Assembly: GCF_021191705.1 (NCBI RefSeq)
Contig: NZ_JAIWPU010000034.1
Span: forward strand, 1 to 64,000
Direction of reading: 5' to 3'
From: Proluteimonas flavola
GTDB taxonomy: Bacteria; Pseudomonadota; Gammaproteobacteria; Xanthomonadales; Xanthomonadaceae
Length of the DNA stretch: 64,000 bases
Positions 1 to 13,483 of the stretch are shown in pieces. The translations under genes were made by a program, and so were the position numbers. The notes beneath the pieces are model-generated. The model saw only the letters and a program-made list of their open reading frames with translations, was not told where the DNA came from and made no database searches. The first letter of the stretch is position 1; the number at the start of each line of letters is the position of its first letter.

Positions 1-674
1 AGGCGATGGGCACGCTGGCCAAGACCGATCCGATCGATGCGGCGATGCTCGCCCGCATGGCCGAAGTGGTCGTGCAGACGCGGGTCGCGCCCAGCCCGGA
101 GCAGGAGGATCTGCGAGCCTTGGTGCAACGGCGTGAGCAACTGGTCCAGCAGCGCGACGACGAACGTCGACGCCTCCAGCAGACCACGTTGCCGCAGGTC
201 CGCGACTCGCTGATCGCGCACATCGGGTATCTGCGCCAGCAGATCGCGGCCCTGGGCCCGGACATCGTCCAGGCGCGTCGGCATGTGGACTCGGATCTGT
301 GCGATCGCCTGCTGGCGGTGGCGGGCATCGGCGAGGTCACGGCCGCAAGTCTGCTGGCCTATCTGCCCGAACTGGGCCAACTGGACCGCCGCCGGATCGC
401 AGCGCTTGCTGGCCTGGCGCCCTACAACGTCGACAGCGGCCAACGGGCCGGCAAGCGCCGCATTCGCGGCGGCCGCGGGGCGATCCGCCGTGTGCTCTAC
501 ATGGCGTGCTGGTCGGTGATCCGCATGCAGCCCGAATTCAAGGCCCGGTACGACCGGCTGCGCGGCCAAGGCAAGTGCGCCAAGCTCGCCGTGACCGCGT
601 GCATGCGCGTACTGCTGGTCAGGCTCAACGCCATGGCGCGCGACAGGACTGAATGGATCACGCTGCCCGCGTAG
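1..674 (+). CDS. IS110-family transposase, 5' end cut by window edge
   Basis: C-terminal part of an IS110-family DEDD recombinase that moves the insertion sequence. The open frame continues leftward past base 1; the first visible in-frame ATG is at 6, inside the conserved AKTDPIDA motif that closes the catalytic RuvC-like half, so the true start is outside the window. The remaining part carries a coiled-coil-rich linker and the Transposase_20 domain (GIGEVTAASLLAYLPELG, then GLAPYNVDSG and RRIRGGRGAIRRVLYMA) with the conserved serine region expected of the family. The frame ends with TAG at 672-674. IS110 elements lack terminal inverted repeats and, in characterised members, express a bridge RNA from a non-coding end; the left end is not visible here. 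Family assignment is firm. Confidence 0.93.
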   Translation, partial: AMGTLAKTDPIDAAMLARMAEVVVQTRVAPSPEQEDLRALVQRREQLVQQRDDERRRLQQTTLPQVRDSLIAHIGYLRQQIAALGPDIVQARRHVDSDLCDRLLAVAGIGEVTAASLLAYLPELGQLDRRRIAALAGLAPYNVDSGQRAGKRRIRGGRGAIRRVLYMACWSVIRMQPEFKARYDRLRGQGKCAKLAVTACMRVLLVRLNAMARDRTEWITLPA

Positions 675-782
675 AAGACAGTTGCTCCCACAGGCGCACA
701 GATATTCCTGGGGATGGCCCATGATCGCGATGGGAATTACCGGGAAAGTGTCATCGCGGCCATCGACCGCTCCTACAAGCGC
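675..782. repeat. IS110 right flank with REP-like half sites
   Basis: This 108-bp stretch follows the transposase stop. It contains TTGCTCCCACA about 10 bases after the stop and, further on, a GCGGCC...CCGCTCCTACA segment that resembles the REP-like hairpins elsewhere in the window. The exact element boundary cannot be fixed because IS110 ends have no inverted repeats. No gene is seen. Confidence 0.4.
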
Positions 783-2153
783 TCAGCCCGGGACGCCGAG
801 CGCCCGCAGCGTGCCGCGGGCCTTGGCGCGGGTTTCCTCCAGTTCGCGCTGCGGATCGGAGTCGGCGACGATGCCCGCGCCGGTGCGGAAGCGCACAGCG
901 TCGCCTTCGACTTCCGCGCTGCGGATCAGGATGTTGAGATCCAGGTCGCCATCGCGGTTGAGCCAGCCCATCGCACCGGTATAGGCCCCACGCCCCTGCC
1001 CTTCGAGCTCGGCGATGATCTGCATGCAGCGCACCTTGGGGCAGCCGGTGATCGTGCCGCCGGGAAACACTGCGGCGATCGTGCGGCCGGGCGTCGCGTC
1101 GGATCGCAAACGGCCGCGGACGTTGCTGACGATGTGGTGGACGTGCGCGTAGCTCTCCACGCACATCAGTTCGTCGACTTCCACGCTGCCCGGCACGCAG
1201 ACGCGGCCCAGATCATTGCGTTCGAGATCGACCAGCATCACGTGCTCGGCGCGTTCCTTCGGATGGCCGACGAGTTCCTGCACGCGCGCCGCATCGTCGT
1301 CGCCGTCGAAACGCGCGCGGGTGCCGGCGATCGGGCGGGTTTCGACCAGATCGCCGCGCACGGACACGAGCCGTTCCGGCGATGCACTCGCGACCGCCCA
1401 GCCGTCGCCCTGCAGCAGGCCCGCGAACGGTGCGGGATTGTGTTCGCGCAGGCGTGCGTACAGCGCGGCCGGATCGAGCGCGCCATCGAAGCGCGCCTGC
1501 CAGCCGCGCGACAGGTTCGCCTGGAACACGTCGCCGGCGGCGAGGTAGTCGAGTACGCGGCGCACGCCGTCGGTGAAGCGTGCCGGCGCATCCTCATCGA
1601 GCGTCTCGGGCGCCCGCCAAGGCTGTGGTGGTGCAACCGGGACGCCTGCAGCAGCGACGAGATCCGCGAGCAACGCTTCGGCGCCGGCTTCGGCGACGGC
1701 GATGCATTCGCCGGTCGCGTGGTCGCGCAGCACCGCAGCCGGACAGCGCCAGGCCACCGCGACCGGCAGGCGGCCGACAGCAGGCGGCAGCTTCAGCACC
1801 GGCTCGACCTGCCCTGCCAGTTCGTAGCCCAGATACAGCGCCCAGCCGCCGCGGAACGGCCAGCGCGGCTCTTCGCGCGGCAGGCGCAGTGCCGACCACG
1901 CCGCATCGAGCGTATCGAGGAAGCCGCCGTCGATGATCGCGCCCCCCGCGTCGCGCGTGACGCCATCGGTACCCAACTGCAGGCGGATGCCGTTGGTCGC
2001 CAGCAACAGATCCCAGCGCGCATGCGCGGTGCCGTGCGCGACCGACTGCAGCAGCAGCGGATGGCGCGCGGGCGCAGCGCGCTGCAGCGCCAGCAGGTCG
2101 GTCTCGGCAGGCAGCGGACGGGTGATCAGCATCCCGGTGTCCGGATGCGGCAT
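783..2153 (-). CDS. pabB: Aminodeoxychorismate synthase component I
   Basis: Cytosolic enzyme of folate synthesis: converts chorismate plus ammonia (from PabA) to 4-amino-4-deoxychorismate. The 456 residues show an N-terminal Anth_synt_I-like part and a complete chorismate-binding domain: DVFQANLS (about 208-215), PIAGTRAR (274-281), the DLERNDLG block, GGTITGCPK (365-373) and GAGIVADSDP (426-435). Length is normal for PabB. Residue 276 is alanine where E. coli PabB has the lysine of PIKGT that forms a covalent intermediate; the PIAGT form is TrpE-like but also occurs in some PabB proteins. Lack of an adjacent trpG/trpD argues for PabB over TrpE, though anthranilate synthase is not excluded. 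Last gene of the gst-selO-uup-pabB series, 109 bp behind uup. Confidence 0.9.
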   Translation of the reverse strand: MPHPDTGMLITRPLPAETDLLALQRAAPARHPLLLQSVAHGTAHARWDLLLATNGIRLQLGTDGVTRDAGGAIIDGGFLDTLDAAWSALRLPREEPRWPFRGGWALYLGYELAGQVEPVLKLPPAVGRLPVAVAWRCPAAVLRDHATGECIAVAEAGAEALLADLVAAAGVPVAPPQPWRAPETLDEDAPARFTDGVRRVLDYLAAGDVFQANLSRGWQARFDGALDPAALYARLREHNPAPFAGLLQGDGWAVASASPERLVSVRGDLVETRPIAGTRARFDGDDDAARVQELVGHPKERAEHVMLVDLERNDLGRVCVPGSVEVDELMCVESYAHVHHIVSNVRGRLRSDATPGRTIAAVFPGGTITGCPKVRCMQIIAELEGQGRGAYTGAMGWLNRDGDLDLNILIRSAEVEGDAVRFRTGAGIVADSDPQRELEETRAKARGTLRALGVPG

Positions 2154-2207
2154 CCACTTTCGAAGGCGCGCGCGCGATTCAGTGCGCGGTTCCGCTGCGG
2201 CATTGCC

Positions 2208-2236
2208 GGCATCGCGGCCAAGGCCGCTCCCACGCA
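2208..2236. repeat. REP-like palindrome
   Basis: The gap between uup and pabB contains CGCGGCC-A-AGGCCGCTCCCACG, a short hairpin ending in the GCTCCCAC motif shared with other intergenic hairpins of this window. It may act on mRNA stability between the two genes; that role is inferred. Confidence 0.5.
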
Positions 2237-2262
2237 GGTCGGCCCCGAAAGCGGGGGAGGAC

Positions 2263-4143
<1,881 letters not shown>

Positions 4144-4197
4144 GCGCGGATTCTACCGGGTCGGAGCCGCGGCAATGCGATCCGCAGGATGGGTGGC

Positions 4198-5792
<1,595 letters not shown>

Positions 5793-5796
<4 letters not shown>

Positions 5797-6467
5797 CGAC
5801 CCAGCTCGAACGGACCGCCTGCCGCCAAGGCCCGCTGATACGCCGGCCGCGCATGGATGCGTTCGACGAAGCGGCGGATGTTCGGCCCGGCGCGCTCGGC
5901 GACGCGCACCACGGCCGCTTCCAGCGGAAAGCTCATCTGGATGTCGGCGGCGGTGAAGCGGTCGCTGGCGAACCACTGGTAGGCGCCGAGCTCGCGCTCG
6001 ATGTAGTCCAGATGCGTCGTCAGCTGCGGGCCGATGAAGGTCCGCATCGCCTTGTCGGCGATGCCGCGTGCGAAGGGGCGGGCGAAGAACGGCATCGGTG
6101 CACTGCGCAGGCGCGCGAACACCAGAGCCAGCAACATTGGCGGCATCGCCGAGCCTTCCGCGTAATGCAGCCACTGGCGGTAGCGCAGGCGCTCGTCCTC
6201 GTCGTCCGCGGACGGCGACAGCGCATGCCCGGGATCGAAGCGCTCGACCAGCGCCTCGATGATCGCGCCCGATTCCACCAGCCGCCGCCCGTCCAGCTCC
6301 AGCACCGGCGACTTGCCCAGCGGATGCACGTCGCGCAGCGCCTGCGGCGCCAGCATGGTCGTGGGATCGCGGGCGTAGCGCACCACTTCGTAGGGCTGGC
6401 CGAGTTCCTCCAGCAGCCAGAGCACGCGCTGCGAGCGTGAGTTGTTCAGGTGGTGCACGCGGATCAT
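5793..6467 (-). CDS. Glutathione S-transferase family protein
   Basis: Cytosolic GST-fold protein of 224 residues: an N-terminal thioredoxin-like domain ([22 protein letters not shown], then [12 protein letters not shown] and the SGAI segment that contacts glutathione) and an all-helical C-terminal domain with the fold-stabilising [13 protein letters not shown] motif. The start ATG at 6467 is chosen because the family begins right before the first beta strand; the frame is open another 49 codons upstream but those residues look non-GST. It heads a minus-strand unit with selO, overlapping it by ATGA. A redox or AMPylation link between a GST and SelO is plausible because SelO targets thiol-redox proteins, but that is inference. 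The substrate is unknown. Confidence 0.88.
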
Positions 6468-6678
6468 GGTGGCGGACTCGGGGCGGAATCCCGTCATCAT
6501 GGGGGCGCCTTCGTCCGGATCGAAGCGCAGGGGGACATGATCTTGCGCGCGCATTCGGGCAGGTGAACAGCAGCCATCGACGCTCGCGAATCCAGGCCGC
6601 CGCGACTGCGGCATCGCGCGCCACCCGCTACACTACGCGGTTCCCCGACCGGCCGTGCCGGCGCCAAGAGACCGAACC

Positions 6679-8514
<1,836 letters not shown>

Positions 8515-8814
8515 GTTCCTTCAAGGCGTCGGGCTTGAGGCGCAAGGTGTGAGTACGTAAAGCAAATGTGTGGCAGGCGGTTCGCCGTCAGCTCGTCGCC
8601 CCAGCGAAAGCTGGGGCCCATCTTGATCTTCCGCGGCGAACCTGAAAATCAAAATGGATGACCAGCCATTCGGCTGTTGAGAAGCGCCTCCAGCGTGATC
8701 GGACATTCGTCCGTTGAACGCCGCTGGGATGACGGTCGGGAGAGGGCCGGCGGCTGCCCGATTATCGAGTCAGCCGAAAAGGCATCACTCGAGCGTGCCC
8801 ACTAGAATCACCCC
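8515..8814. repeat. Intergenic region with palindromic repeat families
   Basis: No convincing gene lies in these 300 bp. A perfect hairpin GCCCCAGC-GAAA-GCTGGGGC occupies 8598-8617, followed by CCATCTTGAT. At 8656-8679 there is GGATGACCAGCC then ATTCGGCTGTTG; nearly the same unit occurs inside metH at 47376. The CCCAGC/GCTGGG unit recurs near 33.4 kb. These look like dispersed Xanthomonadaceae intergenic repeats. Confidence 0.55.
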
Positions 8815-9570
8815 ATGTCCCGCATCCTCGTCTTCCAGCACGTCGCCGCCGAACCGCTGGGTACGCTCGATCCGCTGATCCGTCGGCGCGGGCACCGCAT
8901 CCGCTTCGTCAATTTCGAACGCGAACCCGACGCGCAACCAAGCGTGGATCGCTACCGTGGCCTGATCGTGCTCGGCGGTCCGATGAATGTCGAAGAACGC
9001 GACGCGCGCCCGCATCTGCTGACCGAGCTGCGCGCGATCGAACGCATGCTCGAACTCGGCCGGCCCGTGCTCGGCATCTGCCTCGGCGCGCAACTGCTGG
9101 CGCACGTGCTCGGCGCGCCGGTACGGCGGATCGAACGCCCCGAGATCGGCTGGTATCCGCTGCTGACGACCGAAGCCGGACGCACCGACCCGGTGCTCGC
9201 GCCACTCGGCGCGGCATCCCCGGTGTTCCAGTGGCATGGCCGGCATTTCGAAGTGCCGGCGACGGCGGTGCATCTTGCCCGTACCGACAGCTGCGAGCAG
9301 CAGGCCTTCCGTTACGGCGACAACGCCTACGGCTTCCAGTTCCACCTGGAAATGGACCCGCCGCTGATCGAGCGCTGGCTCGCGACGCCCGCCTACCGGG
9401 ACGAACTGGCCGCCTCTGGCCTGCCGCATGACGATGCCGCGATCCGTGCATTGACGCAGACGCATATCGCCCCGATGCAGGCGCAGGCTGATGCGGTCTT
9501 CAACAGTTTCCTCGATCTGGTCGGTCGTCCCGACCGCCGCTTCGTGCTGCCGTCGCGCGAGTTCGGCTGA
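8815..9570 (+). CDS. Class I glutamine amidotransferase (GMP-synthase-like)
   Basis: Stand-alone GATase1 domain of 251 residues that probably hydrolyses glutamine or a gamma-glutamyl compound. It has the nucleophile elbow GICLGAQLLA (Cys near residue 87), GGPMNVEE before it, and the histidine-glutamate part of the triad in FQFHLEMD. This places it in the GMP-synthase-like stand-alone group (COG0518), whose members include gamma-glutamyl hydrolases and catabolic amidotransferases. The ATG at 8815 gives a first strand SRILVFQHV typical of the family. It is monocistronic, followed after 30 bp by a large hairpin repeat. The partner or substrate cannot be read from the sequence. Confidence 0.85.
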   Translation: MSRILVFQHVAAEPLGTLDPLIRRRGHRIRFVNFEREPDAQPSVDRYRGLIVLGGPMNVEERDARPHLLTELRAIERMLELGRPVLGICLGAQLLAHVLGAPVRRIERPEIGWYPLLTTEAGRTDPVLAPLGAASPVFQWHGRHFEVPATAVHLARTDSCEQQAFRYGDNAYGFQFHLEMDPPLIERWLATPAYRDELAASGLPHDDAAIRALTQTHIAPMQAQADAVFNSFLDLVGRPDRRFVLPSREFG

Positions 9571-9600
9571 TCTCCAGATCGTCTGCGGATGATGGGCTTC

Positions 9601-9670
9601 TGTGGGAGCGCGCTCGCGCGCGATGGGGCTTTACGAGTGAAGCCCATTCGCGCGCAAGCGCGCTCCCACG
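9601..9670. repeat. REP-type long hairpin between convergent genes
   Basis: An imperfect inverted repeat begins TGTGGGAGCGCGCTCGCG and ends GCGCAAGCGCGCTCCCACG, with arms of about 28 bases and a short loop containing GGGGCTTTACGAGTG. It sits between two convergent genes and could terminate both transcripts or protect their 3' ends. The arms show the TGTGGGAGC/GCTCCCACA ends shared by the REP-like family in this window. Confidence 0.75.
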
Positions 9671-9676
9671 GAAGGA

Positions 9677-9898
9677 TCAGGGGAGCTTGAGCTCAGGAAG
9701 GGGCATGTCCGGCATGCGCACGTCGGGACCGAGCACATGGAACAGTTCGCCCAGCGTGGGCCAGCCGAATACCGGGGCGAGCCACCAATAGGCGGCGACC
9801 ACGATCAGCACGGTGACGATCAGCCGCAGCACCACGCCGGCGACCTTGAAGGCCAGCCAGATCCCGAGGATCACGAGGACGAAGCCGAGCCAGGTCAT
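9677..9898 (-). CDS. Small membrane protein, unrecognised
   Basis: A 73-residue protein with two predicted membrane helices: WLGFVLVILGIWLAFKVAGV and VLRLIVTVLIVVAAYWWL, followed by a short soluble tail rich in Pro and Leu ending PLPELKLP. I do not recognise the family. Support for it being real: the ATG at 9898 overlaps the TGA of trhO by four bases (ATGA), its hydrophobicity pattern is membrane-like, and it ends just before the intergenic hairpin. A translationally coupled inner-membrane partner of trhO is possible, but no function can be assigned. Confidence 0.7.
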   Translation of the reverse strand: MTWLGFVLVILGIWLAFKVAGVVLRLIVTVLIVVAAYWWLAPVFGWPTLGELFHVLGPDVRMPDMPLPELKLP

Positions 9899-10644
9899 GC
9901 GGGCACGCCGTCCTGCAGCGGGCGCAGTTGCGGATCGAGCGCGACGCGGTCATCGAACACGAAACAGCGTCCGTCGTAACCGAAACCGCCGACCTGCTCG
10001 AAGTAGCCGAGGATGCCGCCGTCGAGCTGCAGCACGTTGTCCATGCCGTCGGCGCGCATCCACAGCGCGGCCTTCTCGCAACGGATGCCGCCGGTGCAGA
10101 AGCTCACGACGGTCGCATCGCGCAGCGCCTCGCGATGCGGGGCCAGCGCGTCGGGCAGTTCGGTGAAGTTGTCGATCGGCAGCGTCAGCGCATCGGTGAA
10201 CGTACCGAAGCCGAACTCCTCGCGGTTGCGCGTGTCGAGCAGCGCGAGGCGCCTGCCGGAGTCGTCATGGCCCTGCGCGATCCAGCGCGCCAGTGTCTGC
10301 GGCGCCACATCCGGGGCACGCGCCGGTGCATCGAGCGGCATGGCGTCGGGTTTGCGGAAGCTGATGATCTCCGGCTTGACCTTGACCTTCAGCCGCGCGA
10401 ACGGCACTGCCTCGCTGCGGCTGCGCTTGACCTGCAGCGTCGCGAACCGCGCGTCGCCGCGCACAGCCACGATCAAGGCATCGATGGCATCGACGCTGCC
10501 GGCGAGGAACAGGTTGATGCCTTCGGGCGCGACCAGCACTGTGCCGCGCAGGTCGCCCGCCTCGGCCAGCGCGCGCAGCCACGCGGCGACGGCGTCGGGG
10601 TCGTCAATGGCGACGAAGTGGTAGGCGGCGAGGTTGTCGATCAT
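9895..10644 (-). CDS. trhO: tRNA uridine(34) hydroxylase TrhO (rhodanese family)
   Basis: Rhodanese-domain enzyme that hydroxylates U34 in the anticodon of some tRNAs (first step to cmo5U/mo5U) using oxygen. The 249 residues have the N-terminal UPF0176 domain (GTVLVAPEGINLFLAGS, KVKVKPEIISF) and a rhodanese domain with LLDTRNREEFGFGTF and the catalytic-loop cysteine in SFCTGGIRCEKA. The start ATG at 10644 gives the family's normal length; the frame stays open far upstream but that part overlaps pepA-like coding in antisense. It is translationally coupled to the small membrane gene through a 4-bp overlap. Confidence 0.94.
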   Translation of the reverse strand: MIDNLAAYHFVAIDDPDAVAAWLRALAEAGDLRGTVLVAPEGINLFLAGSVDAIDALIVAVRGDARFATLQVKRSRSEAVPFARLKVKVKPEIISFRKPDAMPLDAPARAPDVAPQTLARWIAQGHDDSGRRLALLDTRNREEFGFGTFTDALTLPIDNFTELPDALAPHREALRDATVVSFCTGGIRCEKAALWMRADGMDNVLQLDGGILGYFEQVGGFGYDGRCFVFDDRVALDPQLRPLQDGVPA

Positions 10645-10699
10645 GGGGGAATTGTAGCGGGGGACGTTCGTCCTATCCCGCAGATCGCAGGACAGAAAG

Positions 10700-10723
10700 C
10701 CCTCCCCCGCTCGCGGGGGAGGG
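10700..10723. repeat. Perfect C/G-rich hairpin
   Basis: CCCTCCCCCGC, a TC loop, then GCGGGGGAGGG form an 11-bp perfect stem, followed by TTGGGTGGGGG. It lies in the 259-bp gap between the secreted aminopeptidase and trhO and could act as a transcription barrier. Such CCCTCCCC/GGGGAGGG hairpins are common intergenic elements in this lineage (general knowledge). Confidence 0.6.
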
Positions 10724-10903
10724 TTGGGTGGGGGCGATCCGACAGTGCGCGAGAAAGCGGAACTGTGCGCAGACGTGTTCGCTACAACGATTGGATACGC
10801 GATCCGACCGTCTCCCCCATCCCAACCTTTCGAGCGCAATGCGTGCACGGGAAAGGCATTGCGTGCCCCGCCTCGCCTGCCTGCGCGACGCGCGAAGCAC
10901 GCC

Positions 10904-12478
10904 TCAACGCTCGTAATTTTCCCGCACGAACCGGTCGAACAGCCGCACGCCATATGCCGACGCACCTGCCGGGGTCGTCGACAGTTCGTTGCCGTCCCGC
11001 CAGGCCATGCCGGCGATGTCGAGGTGCGCCCAGGGACGGCCGGCGTCGATCCATTCGCCGATGAAATGCGCCGCCGTGCCCGAGCCCGGGCGGCCACCAC
11101 CGTTGCGCATGTCGGCGATCGGCGATTCGAGCATCTTGCCGTAGCCCGCATGCATCGGCATGCGCCACACGGGCTCGCCCGCCGCCTCGCCGGCGGCGGT
11201 CAGCTGCGCGGCCAGTGCGTCGTCGCGGGTGAACAGGCCGGCGTAGTCGTTGCCGAGTGCGGTGACGATGGCGCCGGTCAGGGTCGCGATGTCGACGATC
11301 ACGCGCGGGTTGTCCTGGCGCTGCACGTACCAGAGCGCGTCGACCAGCACCATGCGGCCCTCGGCATCGGTGCTGATGACCTCGTAGGTCTTGCCGGCCG
11401 CGGTGCGGATCACGTCGCCAGGGCGCGTGGCCGAACCCGACGGCATGTTCTCGGCCAGCGCGGCCACCGCGACGGCGTTGACCTTGGCCTGGCGGCCGGC
11501 GAGCGCGAGCACGGCGCCGGTCGCGCTGGCGGCGCCGGTCATGTCGTACTTCATGCGCCACATGTTCTCGCTGCCCTTGATCGAGATGCCGCCCGAATCG
11601 AAGGTGATGCCCTTGCCGACGAACGCCACCGGTGCCTCGCCGCGCGCGCCGCCGCTGTAGCGCACGACCAGCATCCGCGGCGGCCGCACGCTGCCCTGCC
11701 CGACGGCCAGCAGACTGCCCATGCCGAGCCGCTCCATCGCTGGCACATCCAGCACCTCGATGCTGACATTGGCCTTGCCCGCAAACGCCTCGCGCGCGCG
11801 GGCGACGAACTCCTCCGGTCCCAGCGCATTCGCCGGTTCGGTCACCAGATCGCGGGCGAACTTCACGCCTTCGGCGACCGCCTTCCAGTCGCTGTCCCAG
11901 GCACTGGCGGCGCCCACGCCGGCCGGACTGCGCACGACCAGCGTGCCGGTGCCGGCGGTATCGTCCGTCTTGCCGGTGGTGCGGTACCGGTCGAAGCGGT
12001 ACTCGCCCAGCGCGGCGCCGAACGCCAGCTGCGCAGCGGCGCCGGCCTCGGCGCCTTCCCACAGCACATCGACCTGCGGCGCCCTGCTGCGCGCGGCGAA
12101 ACGGCCGACCAGTCCACCGACATCCTCGATACGCCGCGCGTCGGGCGTGCCGCTGCCGGTCCCGACCAGCAGCACGCGATCGAAGCCGGCGATGCCGGGC
12201 AGATCGAGCTGGCTGTCGGCCTTGCCGCTGAAGCCGGCCGCGGTGATCGCACGCGTCAATGCGCCTTGGCTGTCGGCATCGATGCGCGCGAACGCGCCCT
12301 CGCGCGTTGCGCCGTCCACCGTTTCCGGTACCGCCAGTACCAGCGTGCCACGTGTTGGCGCCTCGGCAGCCTCGAAGCGGATCTCGCGCTGCGCAGCGGC
12401 TGGCAGTGCGGTCAGTGCGGCCATCAGGACGATCGGGGCGGCGAACAGGGTGTGCGAGGGCGTGCGGCGTGAGCGCAT
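10904..12478 (-). CDS. Secreted M17 leucyl aminopeptidase
   Basis: Metalloaminopeptidase of family M17 that removes N-terminal residues from peptides using two metal ions. The 524 residues start with a Sec signal peptide (MRSRR, hydrophobic core, then cleavage after LPAAA), so it is probably periplasmic or secreted, unlike cytosolic PepA. The C-terminal catalytic domain has VGKGITFDSGGISIK (metal/lysine ligands), MKYDMTGAA, the signature STDAEGRMVLVDAL and DIATLTGA. The ATG at 12478 is selected because it begins the signal peptide; an earlier in-frame start adds 21 hydrophilic residues that would bury it. No operon partner is evident; it is followed by a 259-bp gap with a hairpin. Confidence 0.92.
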   Translation of the reverse strand: MRSRRTPSHTLFAAPIVLMAALTALPAAAQREIRFEAAEAPTRGTLVLAVPETVDGATREGAFARIDADSQGALTRAITAAGFSGKADSQLDLPGIAGFDRVLLVGTGSGTPDARRIEDVGGLVGRFAARSRAPQVDVLWEGAEAGAAAQLAFGAALGEYRFDRYRTTGKTDDTAGTGTLVVRSPAGVGAASAWDSDWKAVAEGVKFARDLVTEPANALGPEEFVARAREAFAGKANVSIEVLDVPAMERLGMGSLLAVGQGSVRPPRMLVVRYSGGARGEAPVAFVGKGITFDSGGISIKGSENMWRMKYDMTGAASATGAVLALAGRQAKVNAVAVAALAENMPSGSATRPGDVIRTAAGKTYEVISTDAEGRMVLVDALWYVQRQDNPRVIVDIATLTGAIVTALGNDYAGLFTRDDALAAQLTAAGEAAGEPVWRMPMHAGYGKMLESPIADMRNGGGRPGSGTAAHFIGEWIDAGRPWAHLDIAGMAWRDGNELSTTPAGASAYGVRLFDRFVRENYER

Positions 12479-12750
12479 GGAATCTCCGGGCGATGGCTGG
12501 GGGTGCCGCGCATCGGTGCGGGCAACCATCGACCTTAGCAAGCGTCATCCAACGCGGGCCGTGCCGATGGTCATGCGCGCGATGGGCGTCGCCTGTTCAT
12601 CGTGGCGATTCGGAAAATGCATCGCATGTCGAACCACGCACGTCCCGCGCTTGGTCAGCTGATCGCGAAGAAGCAGCGCGGGAACATGACCTTGCAACGC
12701 TTCGATATCCCGGACGCATCCCTCGCAAACCGCACGCGGCCATTCCACGA

Positions 12751-12966
12751 TCACGCCCTGCGAGCACCGTCTTTCGCGACGTGCCGGCTGGCCCACATGT
12801 TGTCGACGAGATTGGGATAGCGGCGACCGGCTTCGTCGGCGCGCTGACGGGCGCGGGCCTTCTGCGCTTCAGTCAGGGTTTCGCGCGCGGCACGCGGTTT
12901 CGGATTCGGACGCGTCCACGGCTTTGTTTTCGGCCTGGGATGCGCGCGGTCGTTCGGCGTGGTCAT
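12751..12966 (-). CDS. Small basic conserved protein, function unknown
   Basis: A 71-residue, highly basic protein: a Pro/Lys/Arg-rich N-terminus (PRPKTKPWTRPNPKPRAAR) followed by a short helical part with TLTEAQKARARQRADEAGRRYPNLVDNMWA. The ending YPNLVDNM followed by a small basic tail looks like a conserved motif rather than random frame, and codon third positions are GC-rich as in real genes here. I recall similar small proteins in related gamma-proteobacteria, but cannot name a family. The ATG at 12966 and TGA at 12751-12753 bound it. No clear operon. Confidence 0.6.
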   Translation of the reverse strand: MTTPNDRAHPRPKTKPWTRPNPKPRAARETLTEAQKARARQRADEAGRRYPNLVDNMWASRHVAKDGARRA

Positions 12967-13092
12967 GGACTCGTTCCGGTTGCTCGCCTCCGCCCGGCGA
13001 CATGACGCCGGCGCGGACGGTAACGGGAGACATCCAGTCTTGCGCGGCGATCGTCGCCGCGAAGTGATGCCGACGCAGACGGCAAATGCGCC

Positions 13093-13458
13093 TCAGCGCG
13101 ACAGCATGTAGCCGGGCACGGCCATCAGGCCGATCAGGAACACGATCGCGATCACGATCAGCACCACGCGCTTCGGGTCGGCACGCACGATGTCGCCGAA
13201 GGTCTCGGCGGTGCCGTCGCGTTCGGCCTGCGACTGCGCCGCTTTCGCCTTGGCCTGGCGTTCCGTCTGGTATTCGGCCATCAGGGCTTTCGCGCGCGGC
13301 AGATCGTCGTTCTCGCGCAGCCAGATGCCGCCCAGCGAGATGCCGAACGGGCTCGGACGGGTCTGGTACCAGGGGATGCCGGCTTCGTCGAGGAACGCGC
13401 ACACGTCGGCAGCCTCGTCGTCGGGTACGTAACGCAGATTGAGCAGCAGTTTCGCCAT
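13093..13458 (-). CDS. Small membrane-anchored protein (DUF6164-like)
   Basis: A 121-residue protein: an N-terminal alpha/beta part (LLLNLRYVPDDEAADVCAFLDEAGIPWYQT) resembling a putative signal-transducing P-II/DUF2007-like fold, a charged helical middle, and one C-terminal membrane helix (VVLIVIAIVFLIGLMAVPGYML). It probably faces the cytoplasm from the inner membrane. The first 50 residues include SPFGISLGGIWLREND, a pattern I associate with proteins annotated DUF6164; the name is recalled, not checked. The ATG at 13458 is used; a longer open frame runs through a G-run repeat upstream and is not credible. Confidence 0.7.
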   Translation of the reverse strand: MAKLLLNLRYVPDDEAADVCAFLDEAGIPWYQTRPSPFGISLGGIWLRENDDLPRAKALMAEYQTERQAKAKAAQSQAERDGTAETFGDIVRADPKRVVLIVIAIVFLIGLMAVPGYMLSR

Positions 13459-13483
13459 GTGCCGATGATAGCGGCACGAGCCC

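Noticed and set aside
6655..6678. Upstream GTG start of the DEAD-box helicase
   Set aside because: It adds eight non-conserved residues; the ATG at 6679 fits the family and has a purine-rich site upstream.
8521..8706. 61-codon minus-strand ORF
   Set aside because: It overlaps palindromic repeats and has no protein-like pattern.
12545..12796. 83-codon minus-strand ORF
   Set aside because: It overlaps the better-supported 71-residue gene at 12751-12966 and has a Cys/His/Arg shadow composition.
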